From a virus: DNA of 58,868 nucleotides. A program made the translations under genes and the position numbers. Positions 7,332 to 15,332 of this stretch are shown here, one piece after another (position 1 is the first letter of the stretch; every line of letters begins with the position of its first letter). The notes under the pieces were generated by a model. That model was given only the letters and a program-made list of their open reading frames with translations. It searched no databases and was not told the DNA's origin. The stretch is from positions 1 through 58,868 of the IMG/VR virus record IMGVR_UViG_3300037010_000704. One strand, 5' to 3'.

Positions 7332-8102
7332 TTACATAGTGGCGCGAATCGTCCAGAAATCGTCAGACAGGTCGGGGCTGGTGACGTATTCGTAGGGCAT
7401 CCAAAAGTAGCCGTTCTGGCCCCAGTCCGATCCCCAGGAGTTGCGGACGAGGAACTGTTCGGTCGCGTCGTTGTAGCCGCAGAGGACCACACAGTGGCCA
7501 CCCAGGAGCTTCTCACTCTTGGCAGGCATGTGCAGGACACCCGTGCGGGCCACGTCTGGGCCTTCGAATGCCTCGTAGACGGAGAAGCCGAAGACGATGG
7601 GGAAGCCAGCGGCAAGGCAGGTCTTCACTTCGTCGAGCTTGGACCAGTCCACCCGGTAGTAGGTCATGGCCTTGTGCTTGATGGCCTCGTTGTAGGCTGC
7701 CTTGGTGGGCTTGGTGGCGAACTTGGCGACGTTGTAGGCCCACTTGGACTCGGGAGGGGCTCCCAGGGTGGCGACTACCTTGATGCCGTCGCGGATCTCG
7801 GCCCCGGCGTCGGAGTTGACGGTGTTCTCGATCACCCGCTCTCCGTAGTAGATGAAGAGGCGGCTGGGATTCCAGTCAGGCAGAGCACTGTCCTGGATGC
7901 GAAGATAGGCGAGGCAGGCGGCGATGCCGTTGCCTGTGCAAGCGCCTAGCTGGCCCTGGTCGTAAACAGCGGGCATGTAATTGCGGATATCCACTGCGGT
8001 TGGCAGGGATCCCTGGAGCACGTCCGGCTTGTAGACGCCATACTTGAAGTCACGGTGATCTGGCATATCGGGACGCCAGCCATAGATACGGGGCCTTGAC
8101 AT
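7332..8102 (-). CDS. Papain-like C1A cysteine peptidase
   Basis: I chose ATG 8102 because AAAGGAGGG lies just upstream; this gives 256 residues. All papain landmarks are present: the oxyanion Gln49 and nucleophile Cys55 in YDQGQLGACTGNG, with the Gln-Cys spacing of papain; His203 in GGHCVVLCGY; and Asn221 in VRNSWGSDWGQNGYF. The whole sequence follows bacterial C1A peptidases (PSRLFIYYGERV, DGIKVVATLGAPPESKWAY). There is no signal peptide and no clear propeptide, so the enzyme is probably active in the cytoplasm or carried in the virion. It could process virion proteins or attack a host protein. An intact C1A peptidase is unusual in a tailed phage. Confidence 0.93.
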   Translation of the reverse strand: MSRPRIYGWRPDMPDHRDFKYGVYKPDVLQGSLPTAVDIRNYMPAVYDQGQLGACTGNGIAACLAYLRIQDSALPDWNPSRLFIYYGERVIENTVNSDAGAEIRDGIKVVATLGAPPESKWAYNVAKFATKPTKAAYNEAIKHKAMTYYRVDWSKLDEVKTCLAAGFPIVFGFSVYEAFEGPDVARTGVLHMPAKSEKLLGGHCVVLCGYNDATEQFLVRNSWGSDWGQNGYFWMPYEYVTSPDLSDDFWTIRATM

Positions 8103-8149
8103 GGTGATGCCCTCCTTTGAGATGGCATTGAAAAGTTGGTTTCTGGGTG

Positions 8150-8296
8150 TTAAGACTTCTTCGGTAACTTCACCAGGGCTCCACACCCCATGCAGGTGAC
8201 AGTAGAGTCGTTGAGTTCCTCCCGATCCCAGTAGACGGAGCCACTGGGGGCATGGAGATCCCTTGCAGGAGGGACAGGGATGCAGTCAGCCTTCAT
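8150..8296 (-). CDS. Small zinc-knuckle-type protein, 48 aa
   Basis: Starting at ATG 8296, the product runs MKADCIPVPPARDLH to TVTCMGCGALVKLPKKS. The C-terminal CxxC (CMGC) with the earlier Cys5 and His15 could bind one zinc ion. A longer form from TTG 8341 adds 15 basic residues. The ribosome-binding site before 8296 is weak (GAG). It precedes the C1A peptidase gene with a 47-base gap, so the two may share a transcript. Function unknown; small zinc knuckles often bind nucleic acid. Confidence 0.55.
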   Translation of the reverse strand: MKADCIPVPPARDLHAPSGSVYWDREELNDSTVTCMGCGALVKLPKKS

Positions 8297-8341
8297 GGGG
8301 CTTGCTCGTATGCCAGTGTTTTTCCTAGTTCGCCGACCCAA

Positions 8342-8463
8342 ACATTTCCATGCTTTGTCGAAATACTATTGTGCGATTGAACAGTAATTTCTATATCACC
8401 AATTTTATCGGAATATCATATCAATAGATGAGTCCCGCCAAAAATATCCAACCATAACCTCCC
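8342..8463. other. AT-rich spacer next to the methylase gene
   Basis: This 122-bp gap is far richer in A and T than the genome around it and continues the composition of the methylase gene. It therefore probably arrived with that gene. It may hold the promoter for the minus-strand zinc-knuckle and peptidase genes, but no clean -35/-10 pair with normal spacing is visible. I see no hairpin with a T-run. Confidence 0.4.
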
Positions 8464-9537
8464 CTATTCTGCGATTAGCAAGATTTCTTTTGATTTAGCA
8501 TTTTTAGATAAAACGTATTTATACTCTCCATAGTGTAAAACAGTAACTTTCTTTTTGACATCCTTTAGCAATTTAACCAAGTCGTCTTCACTCGGGATTC
8601 CATCGCTTCTATATGAAATTACAATCATTGAATCTCTATGATTATGAATCAACTCCTTGAAGGCATATAAAATAGTCTTCTTATCGTTCCATAGGGATGA
8701 TGGGCCTACGTATGGTTTGTGTTTTTTCTTGTGGTTTATTTTTTTATCCCAAGTTTCATAATTGGATATGCCCTCTAAAAAACAATAAAAATCAGCGTAA
8801 TCAACCCCGGTGCCCTTTGAGTTTAGATATGGGGGATCCAGATATACAAGATCATAACCACCGACTAACTCCAGAGCTTCCTTATTTGTGGCTTTGCAAT
8901 TGATGCCTATATCGAAAATAGAAGTATTGATTTCTTCTATAAAATTAAGAAAATGCTCTGAAAATGGTCTGTCCCAGGTCGTCTTGTTGCCGAAGCCTCT
9001 TTCTACTTCGGCTGTCCGCATGTATAAATTAGCACGATGAAATAGGTTATAGGGTCGTTTGATAATGCAGGCTTGAAATAACGCATCATAGGCGATGCAC
9101 TTTTCAAACTCATCTTCCATTGATTGGATATTCTGTGCAATCACATCTAACAATATGTTCTCTTCGTCTAAGAAAAATATACCACTATAATTATCACGAA
9201 TCGTGTTGAGGTAAGTTCTGTTAGCATTGCGGACCAAGGCCATTTTGGCTTTCGACTGATCTAGCGTGACTTTATTGTTTTCAATAATCGCTTTTGCACA
9301 TAAGTAATTACATTTTAAGTAATCGTTGTAAGTAACTTCTTTATGTTTTGATTTTAGCATGTGTGATACGACACCAGTTCCACCGAAAACATCTAGGCAC
9401 GTCCGAAACGAACGGTCCTTAATTTGACTCCAAATCCAAGCCAATAACTTGTACTTGCTCCCTTGATACCTTGTAGATGGGGGTATTGGTGAAGTGTATT
9501 CTGCTGTAAGTAGAGGCTGTGAGACGATTTTATCCAT
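8464..9537 (-). CDS. D12-class DNA N6-adenine methyltransferase
   Basis: The 357-residue protein carries the signatures of the D12 (Dam/MboIIA-like) family. These are YQGSK at 24-28, the SAM-binding DVFGGTG at 49-55, YNDYLKCN as motif II, and the catalytic DPPY near residue 235. It should transfer a methyl group from SAM to adenine in a short DNA site; the site cannot be read from sequence. No restriction enzyme lies next to it, so it is an orphan. A phage would use it to escape host restriction or to mark its own DNA. The gene is strikingly AT-rich with AT-ending codons (many AAA, AAT, ATT), unlike every neighbour, which points to recent transfer from a low-GC source. Confidence 0.95.
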   Translation of the reverse strand: MDKIVSQPLLTAEYTSPIPPSTRYQGSKYKLLAWIWSQIKDRSFRTCLDVFGGTGVVSHMLKSKHKEVTYNDYLKCNYLCAKAIIENNKVTLDQSKAKMALVRNANRTYLNTIRDNYSGIFFLDEENILLDVIAQNIQSMEDEFEKCIAYDALFQACIIKRPYNLFHRANLYMRTAEVERGFGNKTTWDRPFSEHFLNFIEEINTSIFDIGINCKATNKEALELVGGYDLVYLDPPYLNSKGTGVDYADFYCFLEGISNYETWDKKINHKKKHKPYVGPSSLWNDKKTILYAFKELIHNHRDSMIVISYRSDGIPSEDDLVKLLKDVKKKVTVLHYGEYKYVLSKNAKSKEILLIAE

Positions 9538-9606
9538 TTAATTCTCTATGACTAAGTGGATCAATAGCTGGATGGACCACTCTTGATGTCGTCTTTCGAT
9601 ATCCAT
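9538..9606 (-). CDS. Possible leader ORF before the methylase, 22 aa
   Basis: A frame from ATG 9606 encodes a short peptide beginning MDIERRHQEWSIQLLIH, and its TAA directly abuts the methylase ATG at 9537. The arrangement would couple translation of the methylase to it. No ribosome-binding site is evident for the leader, and the frame is short enough to be chance. Confidence 0.25.
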   Translation of the reverse strand: MDIERRHQEWSIQLLIHLVIEN

Positions 9607-9784
9607 GAACCAACTATGCCACTAATCCAGGAGCGATACCACTCCAGTCTGGCTGTCTCGATAACCCGTTAGAGGGCGGCCACCCTGACAACCCTGGTGG
9701 ACAACCAGCAGATACCATCGGTGAGTTCGGCTATTCCGACAGGTCTGACTTGGAGGGGCGGCCCTGGGGACCGGAGAAGCCAGC
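9607..9784. other. Non-coding gap between SNF2 helicase and methylase
   Basis: I find no convincing gene here on either strand. The longest minus frame with an ATG encodes 34 residues and has no ribosome-binding site. A short imperfect inverted repeat at 9776-9797 (GAAG-CAGCC facing GGCTG-CTTC) overlaps the helicase stop codon and could be a weak transcript end, but it has no T-run. No tRNA-like fold was seen. The composition returns to genome average from the AT-rich methylase. Confidence 0.4.
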
Positions 9785-12343
9785 CTAGGCTGACTTCTTC
9801 CGATTAGAGATGTAGGTGAAGAGGGCAGCCTTGATATTGGCGGGTTCGGCCTGGGCCTGCTCGGAACCGTCAATGGCAGCCTGCTCCCAGCCGGAGATCA
9901 GGGTGGACTTACCGGACAGGGCGGAGACGAGTTCCTCGTCGAAGGTGCCCTCAGCGGTCATGTGGTAGATGTTGACCATCTCGGTCTGGCCGATGCGATA
10001 TGCACGGTCCTCAGCCTGGAAGATCATGGCGGGGGTCCAGTCACGGTCGTTGAAGATCACATGGGAGGCAGCGGTCAGGGTGATGGCCACACCGGCAGCC
10101 TTCACGTTGCCGACGAAGACCCGGATCTCAGGGTTGTTCTGGAAGGCATCGACAGCGGCCATGCGCTTGGGGCCGGTGACGGAACCGTCAACCACGACAG
10201 CCTTGGAACCGAAGTGAGCAGCGATCTGCTCCAGGGTGTCGGTGTAGCAGGTGAAGATGATGACCTTCTCACCGGCCTGGACGATGCACTCGGCCTGCTC
10301 GATGGTGGCGGCGACCTTCACACGAGCAGTCTCGTGCTTCAGGATGCCGATGAGGCGCAGGATCTCGCCAGTGGGCTCGTCGTTGTCGTCGGTGGCGGAG
10401 GCATTCTCCAAGTCGGTGAACAGCCTGTCAAACATCTTGCGGTCGGCCTTGCTGATCTCAACGGGGATACTTGTGCGGACCTTGGGGGGCAGGTTCAGGA
10501 CATCGGCCTTGAACACCTTGCGGAAGAAGGGGGCCACTTTGGAGGCCAGTTCGCTGCTGTTAGATGAGCCGGTGTTGCTCCAGACCTGACGGCCAGTGCG
10601 GTCCACGGTGATGAACTTGCCGTCGCAGTAACGCTCTTCAAACTTCGACTTCGACTTGCCCATCGGGGATCCCAGGGCGCGGAGGATGCTGAAGAGTTCG
10701 TTGGGGCGGTTCAGCATGGGGGTGCCGGACATGGGGAGCACGTTGGGGATGCTGTCCACGATGCCAGGGACCATGACGCGAGCCTTGGCATCCCAGTAGG
10801 ACACGAGGGCCTGAGTGCGCTGGGCCTTGAGGTTTTTGAGTGTGTGTGCCTCGTCCATGATGACGAAGGCGAAACCGGCGTCGATGAGGGCCTGCTTGTA
10901 GTAGCTGATGATGTCGTAGTTGATGATGACCCAGGTGGCATCGCTGATGGTGTCAGTGCGACCGGAGACGATCTGGACGGTCTGGTCGGCACCGATGAAC
11001 TTGTGGATTTCGCGCTTCCAGTTCTCCTTGGCGACGGAGGGGGCGACCACCAACTTGCGGCCATTGGGGGACTTCAAGTAAGCAGCATACATGCTGGACA
11101 GGGTTTTCCCCAGGCCCATGTCGTTGGCCAGCAGGCCACCCTTGGTGCCCAACAGGGAGAAGTCCTGGAGCAGGAAGGCGATGTCGTCTATCTGGTGGGG
11201 GAACAGGGGCAGGCCGGTGGGGGTGTGAGTCAGACCTTCGCGCTTCACGGGGGCAGGAGCAGCGATGGTGTCCAGGATGAAGGGGTCCAACAGGCTGACG
11301 TCGAAGCGGGGAAAGGCAAGCAGGGTGGCGACGATGCGGGGCAGGCTGGTGAGGTTGACGGTCCAGGACTTCGTGGGCTCACCGTTGTAACGACCCTGGG
11401 CAGCCTTGCAGGCTTCCACGAACACGGAGTCATACTTGCGGATCGCGAGGGTGATGGTCTTGTCGTCGGACTTGATGATCTTGACCTTGATGGAGCCGCT
11501 GCGGATCTCATCGCGAAGGTCGAGGAGCTTGGGGTCGGTGCAGACGGCGTGGGCAACGACGGCGGATACGTCCACGCCTTCGATGTCGGCTTCCACTAGG
11601 GAGATCGAAGCCATCACCAATTGGTCGGGGGTCAGGAGCCAGCCTAGGCCGGTCTTGAAGCCGCTGGACAGGGGCTTGACGATTTCCTTGATGGCTTCGA
11701 AGGTCGCGTTGTTGCTGGCATATTCCCAGTTCATGTAGAAGGTGGGGGCAGCACCGGAAACCTTCACAGTGAAGGGGAACTTCTTGGGGGCGACGGGGTC
11801 CACGAAGGTGGACTGCTCGACACCGGCAGCGATCTTGTCCAGGCTGGCGACGTTCAGGATGTTCTCGGCACCGACCAGACCCTTTAGGGCATTGATCTTG
11901 TTGGTCTTCAGGACGTAGCCGGTAGTCGTATGGACGGCACCGAGCTTCTTCATGAACTTCGTGGTATCGCTGGAGAGGCGGACACCGTTGAAGAGCACTT
12001 CGTTGTCGCTGATCTTGGAGAAGGCGAGCTTGCCAGCCACGTTGTTGCGGGCGTCTGAGAGGATCAGACGGGCCTCAGAGCGGCCCTTCTCGCTGATGGT
12101 CTCGGGGAGGAAGGCAGCCAGGGCCTCGCGGGTGATGCCGAACTCGGCAGCCTGACGGGGGTAGCAGAACAGCAGGGCAGCGGAGCCCAGGACGTCGCCG
12201 GAGGCGGCGAGGGTCAACCCAGCGGGGAAGTCAGCGTTGCTGAAGCCACAGCCATCCTCGGAGGTTGGGTCAGCAGCCTGGGTCGCGGCCAGTATGGCGG
12301 TCGCATTCAGGATGTCGGAGGCGGTGATTTGGGTGGTCGTCAT
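9785..12343 (-). CDS. SNF2-family (SMARCAL1-like) DNA helicase/translocase
   Basis: This 852-residue SF2 enzyme has Walker A NDMGLGKT (407-414), DEAH (497-500), motif III SGTP (539-542) and motif VI QAEDRAYRIGQ (776-786), the hallmark of SNF2 proteins. Residues 303-333 (KYDSVFVEACKAAQGRYNGE, then SWTV) resemble the HARP element before the motor in SMARCAL1-type annealing helicases. The first 300 residues match nothing I know. Such proteins translocate on duplex DNA and remodel forks or strip proteins. ATG 12343 follows GGGGATC, and a putative promoter lies at 12363-12389, so this gene probably heads its own transcript. A role in phage replication or recombination is inferred. Confidence 0.93.
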   Translation of the reverse strand: MTTTQITASDILNATAILAATQAADPTSEDGCGFSNADFPAGLTLAASGDVLGSAALLFCYPRQAAEFGITREALAAFLPETISEKGRSEARLILSDARNNVAGKLAFSKISDNEVLFNGVRLSSDTTKFMKKLGAVHTTTGYVLKTNKINALKGLVGAENILNVASLDKIAAGVEQSTFVDPVAPKKFPFTVKVSGAAPTFYMNWEYASNNATFEAIKEIVKPLSSGFKTGLGWLLTPDQLVMASISLVEADIEGVDVSAVVAHAVCTDPKLLDLRDEIRSGSIKVKIIKSDDKTITLAIRKYDSVFVEACKAAQGRYNGEPTKSWTVNLTSLPRIVATLLAFPRFDVSLLDPFILDTIAAPAPVKREGLTHTPTGLPLFPHQIDDIAFLLQDFSLLGTKGGLLANDMGLGKTLSSMYAAYLKSPNGRKLVVAPSVAKENWKREIHKFIGADQTVQIVSGRTDTISDATWVIINYDIISYYKQALIDAGFAFVIMDEAHTLKNLKAQRTQALVSYWDAKARVMVPGIVDSIPNVLPMSGTPMLNRPNELFSILRALGSPMGKSKSKFEERYCDGKFITVDRTGRQVWSNTGSSNSSELASKVAPFFRKVFKADVLNLPPKVRTSIPVEISKADRKMFDRLFTDLENASATDDNDEPTGEILRLIGILKHETARVKVAATIEQAECIVQAGEKVIIFTCYTDTLEQIAAHFGSKAVVVDGSVTGPKRMAAVDAFQNNPEIRVFVGNVKAAGVAITLTAASHVIFNDRDWTPAMIFQAEDRAYRIGQTEMVNIYHMTAEGTFDEELVSALSGKSTLISGWEQAAIDGSEQAQAEPANIKAALFTYISNRKKSA

Positions 12344-12362
12344 GATGGGATCCCCACCACTA

Positions 12363-12389
12363 CATACACCCTAGTTGGCCTAGAACTTA
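12363..12389 (-). promoter_or_regulatory. Putative phage promoter, copy 2
   Basis: On the minus strand the block reads TA-N3-TCTA-N11-GTGTA, with GTGTA at 12369-12365, 22-26 bases before the SNF2 helicase ATG. Its first nine bases (TAAGTTCTA) are identical to copy 3 at 15359-15351, and the stretch GTGTATGTAG is shared with copy 1. The spacing is the same in all three. Confidence 0.6.
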
Positions 12390-12465
12390 ACCAATTCCTG
12401 AAGAAAATTGGGGGCCTGTCATTCTCGTCCCCGTTTAAGGTTTCGCTGGCCCTTGGGCGGGCTAG

Positions 12466-13299
12466 TCAGCCCTCACGAATGGCTTCGAGATCCTCGGGAC
12501 TGATCCTATCACGGCTGATAGAGACGAAACTGGCGTCGAACTGGACGTCCGGGATCTTCTGCCAGTTGTAACCACCGCCAGTTTCGTAGAGGTAGGGGTT
12601 GATGTCCACATGGTAGATGTCAATCCACCGGGGTTCATCCGGGTCATCGTCCTCCTGGGTCTCCTCGGTTGCTTCATCCCAGGCGACCACGCTGACGTGG
12701 ACCATGGAGTCGTGGGACAGGGTCGTTGTAGCAGCCCCGGGGATGCTCTCCTCGATGACCTCGGCCATGGCGTCTGCAATCAGGTGGCAGATGCCGCCGA
12801 AGCCCACGTTGAAGTCGCCATCCACCTCGTCGCTGGCGTCCCATTTGTCATAGACCTGCTGGGCCGCCTGGGCCAGCTTGGGCTTCAGGGCGTTCAACTG
12901 GGCTTTGAAGTCCGGGGCAGCCGTGATGCGGGTGCCGTTGGGGTCGTAGGCCCAGGAGTTGTCCATGGCGGACTTGATAGCGGAGTGCAGGTCACCCTTC
13001 TTGCTCCGGGAGTCCAGGAGTTCATCAACCACGAGGACGAGCTTCTTGTCGGGGACGTTGCCCTTCTGGGCCAGGACCAGGAAGTCCCCGCCCTTCTGGT
13101 TGCGACCCACCTTGACATCGAGCTTGCCGTTGGCCGAGCGGGTGATGACGATCTGGCCGCCGCCGAAGAGGGTCATGCGGAGGCCAATTTTCAGGTCAGT
13201 CTCGTACTTCACGCCCCAGGCGCTCTTGGCGAATGCGTCGAGGTCGTCGATCAGGTCACTGATCTGCTGGCAGACTGCTGATGTCGCTTCCTTCTCCAT
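12466..13299 (-). CDS. Uncharacterised protein with possible papain-like C-terminal domain
   Basis: ATG 13299 follows GTGAGGG and gives 277 residues. The N-terminal half (to about residue 150) is helical and basic, with GGGQIVITRSANGKLDVKVG near residues 50-70. The last 115 residues hold a possible Cys/His/Asp set: FGGICHLIADAMAEVIEE, then MVHVSVVAWDE, then IDIYHVDINPYLYETGGGYN followed by WQK. From memory this pattern (GGIC...HV...VDI.P..YETGGGY.W) resembles a conserved bacterial domain of unknown function, and the order Cys-His-Asp suits a papain-like fold. This is inference and activity is not established. A strongly acidic patch (EETQEDDDPDE) separates His from Asp. It lies between the zinc-ribbon/CCA genes and the SNF2 helicase. 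Confidence 0.75.
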   Translation of the reverse strand: MEKEATSAVCQQISDLIDDLDAFAKSAWGVKYETDLKIGLRMTLFGGGQIVITRSANGKLDVKVGRNQKGGDFLVLAQKGNVPDKKLVLVVDELLDSRSKKGDLHSAIKSAMDNSWAYDPNGTRITAAPDFKAQLNALKPKLAQAAQQVYDKWDASDEVDGDFNVGFGGICHLIADAMAEVIEESIPGAATTTLSHDSMVHVSVVAWDEATEETQEDDDPDEPRWIDIYHVDINPYLYETGGGYNWQKIPDVQFDASFVSISRDRISPEDLEAIREG

Positions 13300-13311
13300 G
13301 GATGCCCTCAC

Positions 13312-13511
13312 CTGGGGTTGAAAAGTTGCCGGGACGGAGGGCGTAGCACTTCAGGTAGAGTTTTTCCACGTCCTGGGCGATTCCGTTTCAGGCATCCATC
13401 CACCCATGTTCATAGGGGACGTAGGCCAGGGCAGCCCCCTGGGCGATCACAGTGCGACCGGGTGCCCCCGTCCATGAGGGTGCCCTTCTTGATCAGGTGC
13501 CGGGTGACCAT
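13312..13511 (-). pseudogene. Candidate broken small gene (one frameshift, one stop)
   Basis: From ATG 13511 the minus strand reads MVTRHLIKKGTLMDGG and then runs off into a nonsense frame. Dropping one G from the GGGGG run (13465-13469) joins it to APGRTVIAQGAALAYVPYEH, then GWMDA. After a single TGA the same frame continues NGIAQDVEKLYLKCYALRPG. Three consecutive protein-like segments, broken only by a homopolymer shift and one stop, suggest a decayed gene or assembly errors. No strong ribosome-binding site is visible and no domain is recognised. Confidence 0.35.
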
Positions 13512-13527
13512 GATGACGGGGTTGCAT

Positions 13528-13938
13528 CTAATGGGCGGCTGTCCCGCAGATTGGGCAGAAGTGCTCGTTCACTTCCAGCCGGTGGCCACACTTGCAGGGA
13601 GCCTTCCGGCGGTCCTGGTTGGGGCGGGAGACCCCGGCGACATAGACGTCACATGGGTCGTCCTCAATAGGGCCGGGTTCGACGGTGATGGGGGTCTTGG
13701 GTTCGTCAGGGTTGAACTTCCCCGGACAGCCCCGGCTCATCGAAGGTGGGAGGTCATTCATCTGCCAAAGGTCCAACCAAAGGGTCTTTCCGCAGACGGA
13801 GCAGCGGAACCCCTCGAAGGTAGCCTTGCCCATCGTCACCTTCAGGGGGTTCTCCAGATCAAACTTGTGGCTTCGGAACTTGCGTCGAAGGTTCTCAAAC
13901 TTGTGGCTTCGGAACTTGCGTCGAAGGTTCTCAAACAT
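13528..13938 (-). CDS. Zinc-ribbon protein with duplicated N-terminal motif
   Basis: The 136-residue protein starts at ATG 13938 behind a strong GAGGGG, ten bases after the CCA-enzyme stop. The N-terminus is a perfect 12-residue tandem duplication (FENLRRKFRSHK twice), very basic and probably nucleic-acid binding. Two metal sites follow: FRCSVCGKTLW in the middle, and CKCGHRLEVNEHFCPICG as a four-Cys zinc ribbon at the end. The arrangement suggests a small RNA- or DNA-binding protein. Its position directly after the tRNA-end enzyme gene and on the same transcript may hint at a shared task, but no partner can be named. Confidence 0.85.
   Translation of the reverse strand: MFENLRRKFRSHKFENLRRKFRSHKFDLENPLKVTMGKATFEGFRCSVCGKTLWLDLWQMNDLPPSMSRGCPGKFNPDEPKTPITVEPGPIEDDPCDVYVAGVSRPNQDRRKAPCKCGHRLEVNEHFCPICGTAAH
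13861..13936. repeat. 36-bp tandem repeat, 2.1 copies
   Basis: Two identical 36-bp units (13861-13896 and 13897-13932) and the first four bases of a third lie in the 5' end of the zinc-ribbon gene. They encode the exact duplication FENLRRKFRSHK. Perfect identity at the DNA level, including third bases, means the duplication is recent, probably by slippage or unequal recombination. The unit length is a multiple of three, so the frame is kept. Confidence 0.97.
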
Positions 13939-13947
13939 GGTGTCCCC

Positions 13948-15291
13948 TCAGTAATGGGTGGCAGAAGCTAATTCCTGAGCATCCATGAACTCCTTGCGGG
14001 CACGACCGAGTGCAGATGCCTGCTCCTGCTCGATCTTGGAGATGCTCCATCCGGGGGTGATCTCAACCTTGCTCAGTGCCTCACCGAGATGCAGGAGGAT
14101 CTGAGCCTGGGGGTAGGCGGCGTCCATGAAGGTGGGGCCACGTCCCTGGGCATCCGCCATGCAGGCGATCCCGGCTCCAGACAGACCGATGGTGTTTCGC
14201 CGGAGGATCTTGACAACCTTCAGGAGGGTCGAGGGGCGGAGCTTGGTGATGTTGTGGACGTTGGTGTGCTGGAAGGCCACAGACTTCATGGTCTTCTCCA
14301 GCTTCTCACCCAGATCGAACCGGGCGGAGAAGGTCTCAATGGGGACACCACCGGCCATCTCGTGTCCGTGGTGCTTGGGCTGAAGTTCCTTGGGGGTCAA
14401 GGTCTTCCCGAAATCGTGGGCCAGGGCAGCGAACATGGTGTGCAGGTTGGCCCCATGGAATCGGGCACGGTCGAGCACCTGCATGGTATGGTTGAAGACG
14501 TCCCCCTCGGGGTGCCACTGCTCGGGCTGAGTCACCCCAATCATGGCCTCGATCTCAGGGAACCAGAAGGTCAGGGCGTCGGCGTCACGGAGCACCCTGA
14601 AGAACCGGGAGGGCTCGGGGGACATCAGGGCCTTCTCCATCTCGACACGGACCCGCTCCTTGGTGAGGTGCGGGAGTTCGGCCTTGAGGGACTTCATGAG
14701 GTCGATGGTCTCGGGGGCGACATCCCAGCCGAAGCGGGCACTGAATTGGGCTACTCGGAATACCCGCAGGGGATCCTCAGCAAAGGCGGGGCCAACAGCC
14801 CGGAGGGTGTTGGTCCTGATGTCCGTGAGGGGTGTAGGGGCCAGCCGTTGGGCCACCCACTCAGGGAGCAGGAGGTCGGCGACCTTGCCCCAGAAGGACC
14901 GGACAAAGATCAGGCCCTCATCGGGGCTCCAGGCCAGGGCATTGATGGTTAAATCCCGGCGCTTCAGGTCTTCCTTGAGGTCGGAGGTGACCTCGACGGT
15001 GAAGCCGTTGTAGCCGGGGGCCACCTTGGTCTCACGACGGGCTGCGGCGATCTCGACGACATGCTCACTGACACGGGTCTGCCAGACAGGGAAGGCCGCT
15101 CCAACCTTGGGAAAGCCCATGGCCTCCACGAGATCAGGCGTGGTCGTCACCATGTCGTAGTCCTTGGGCTTGCGACCCAGGCAGAGGTCACGGACACAGC
15201 CGCCAACGAGGAACGTCCGGCACCCACCATGGTTCAGGGACTTCAGGAGATCCAGGACGTCTTCGGGGACTTCAGTGGGGCGGATAACCAC
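13948..15291 (-). CDS. cca: tRNA nucleotidyltransferase (CCA-adding type) with HD domain
   Basis: The 447-residue protein has the class II nucleotidyltransferase head. LVGGCVRD (28-35) and DYD (44-46) supply the GG and DxD that bind metal and triphosphate. RRDLTINALAW and RTNTLRAVGPAFAEDPLRVF RVAQF provide the flexible-loop and NTP-selecting motifs. The C-terminal half carries an HD-type phosphohydrolase signature (DVFNHTMQVL, ALAHDFGK), as in E. coli-type enzymes. It should build or repair the 3' CCA end of tRNA. Phage copies would help keep tRNAs charged when the host cuts them in defence. A putative promoter (15333-15359) and a 5' hairpin (15308-15324) lie just upstream, so it likely starts a transcript. 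Confidence 0.93.
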   Translation of the reverse strand: MVIRPTEVPEDVLDLLKSLNHGGCRTFLVGGCVRDLCLGRKPKDYDMVTTTPDLVEAMGFPKVGAAFPVWQTRVSEHVVEIAAARRETKVAPGYNGFTVEVTSDLKEDLKRRDLTINALAWSPDEGLIFVRSFWGKVADLLLPEWVAQRLAPTPLTDIRTNTLRAVGPAFAEDPLRVFRVAQFSARFGWDVAPETIDLMKSLKAELPHLTKERVRVEMEKALMSPEPSRFFRVLRDADALTFWFPEIEAMIGVTQPEQWHPEGDVFNHTMQVLDRARFHGANLHTMFAALAHDFGKTLTPKELQPKHHGHEMAGGVPIETFSARFDLGEKLEKTMKSVAFQHTNVHNITKLRPSTLLKVVKILRRNTIGLSGAGIACMADAQGRGPTFMDAAYPQAQILLHLGEALSKVEITPGWSISKIEQEQASALGRARKEFMDAQELASATHY

Positions 15292-15307
15292 GATGGAACC
15301 TTTCTAC

Positions 15308-15324
15308 GGGGGCAGAGTGCCCCC
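15308..15324 (-). promoter_or_regulatory. Stem-loop in the 5' leader of the CCA-enzyme transcript
   Basis: GGGGGCA (15308-15314) pairs perfectly with TGCCCCC (15318-15324) around a three-base loop. There is no T-run on either strand, so it is not a normal terminator. It lies 9-15 bases downstream of the GTGTA element, where transcription would begin, and 17 bases upstream of the ATG. The mRNA would start with a hairpin, which could protect its 5' end or control ribosome access. Confidence 0.6.
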
Positions 15325-15332
15325 ACACCAAG

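Noticed and set aside
15308-15324. GC-rich hairpin as a terminator
   Set aside because: No T-run follows on either strand, and it lies downstream of a promoter motif, so a leader stem-loop fits better.
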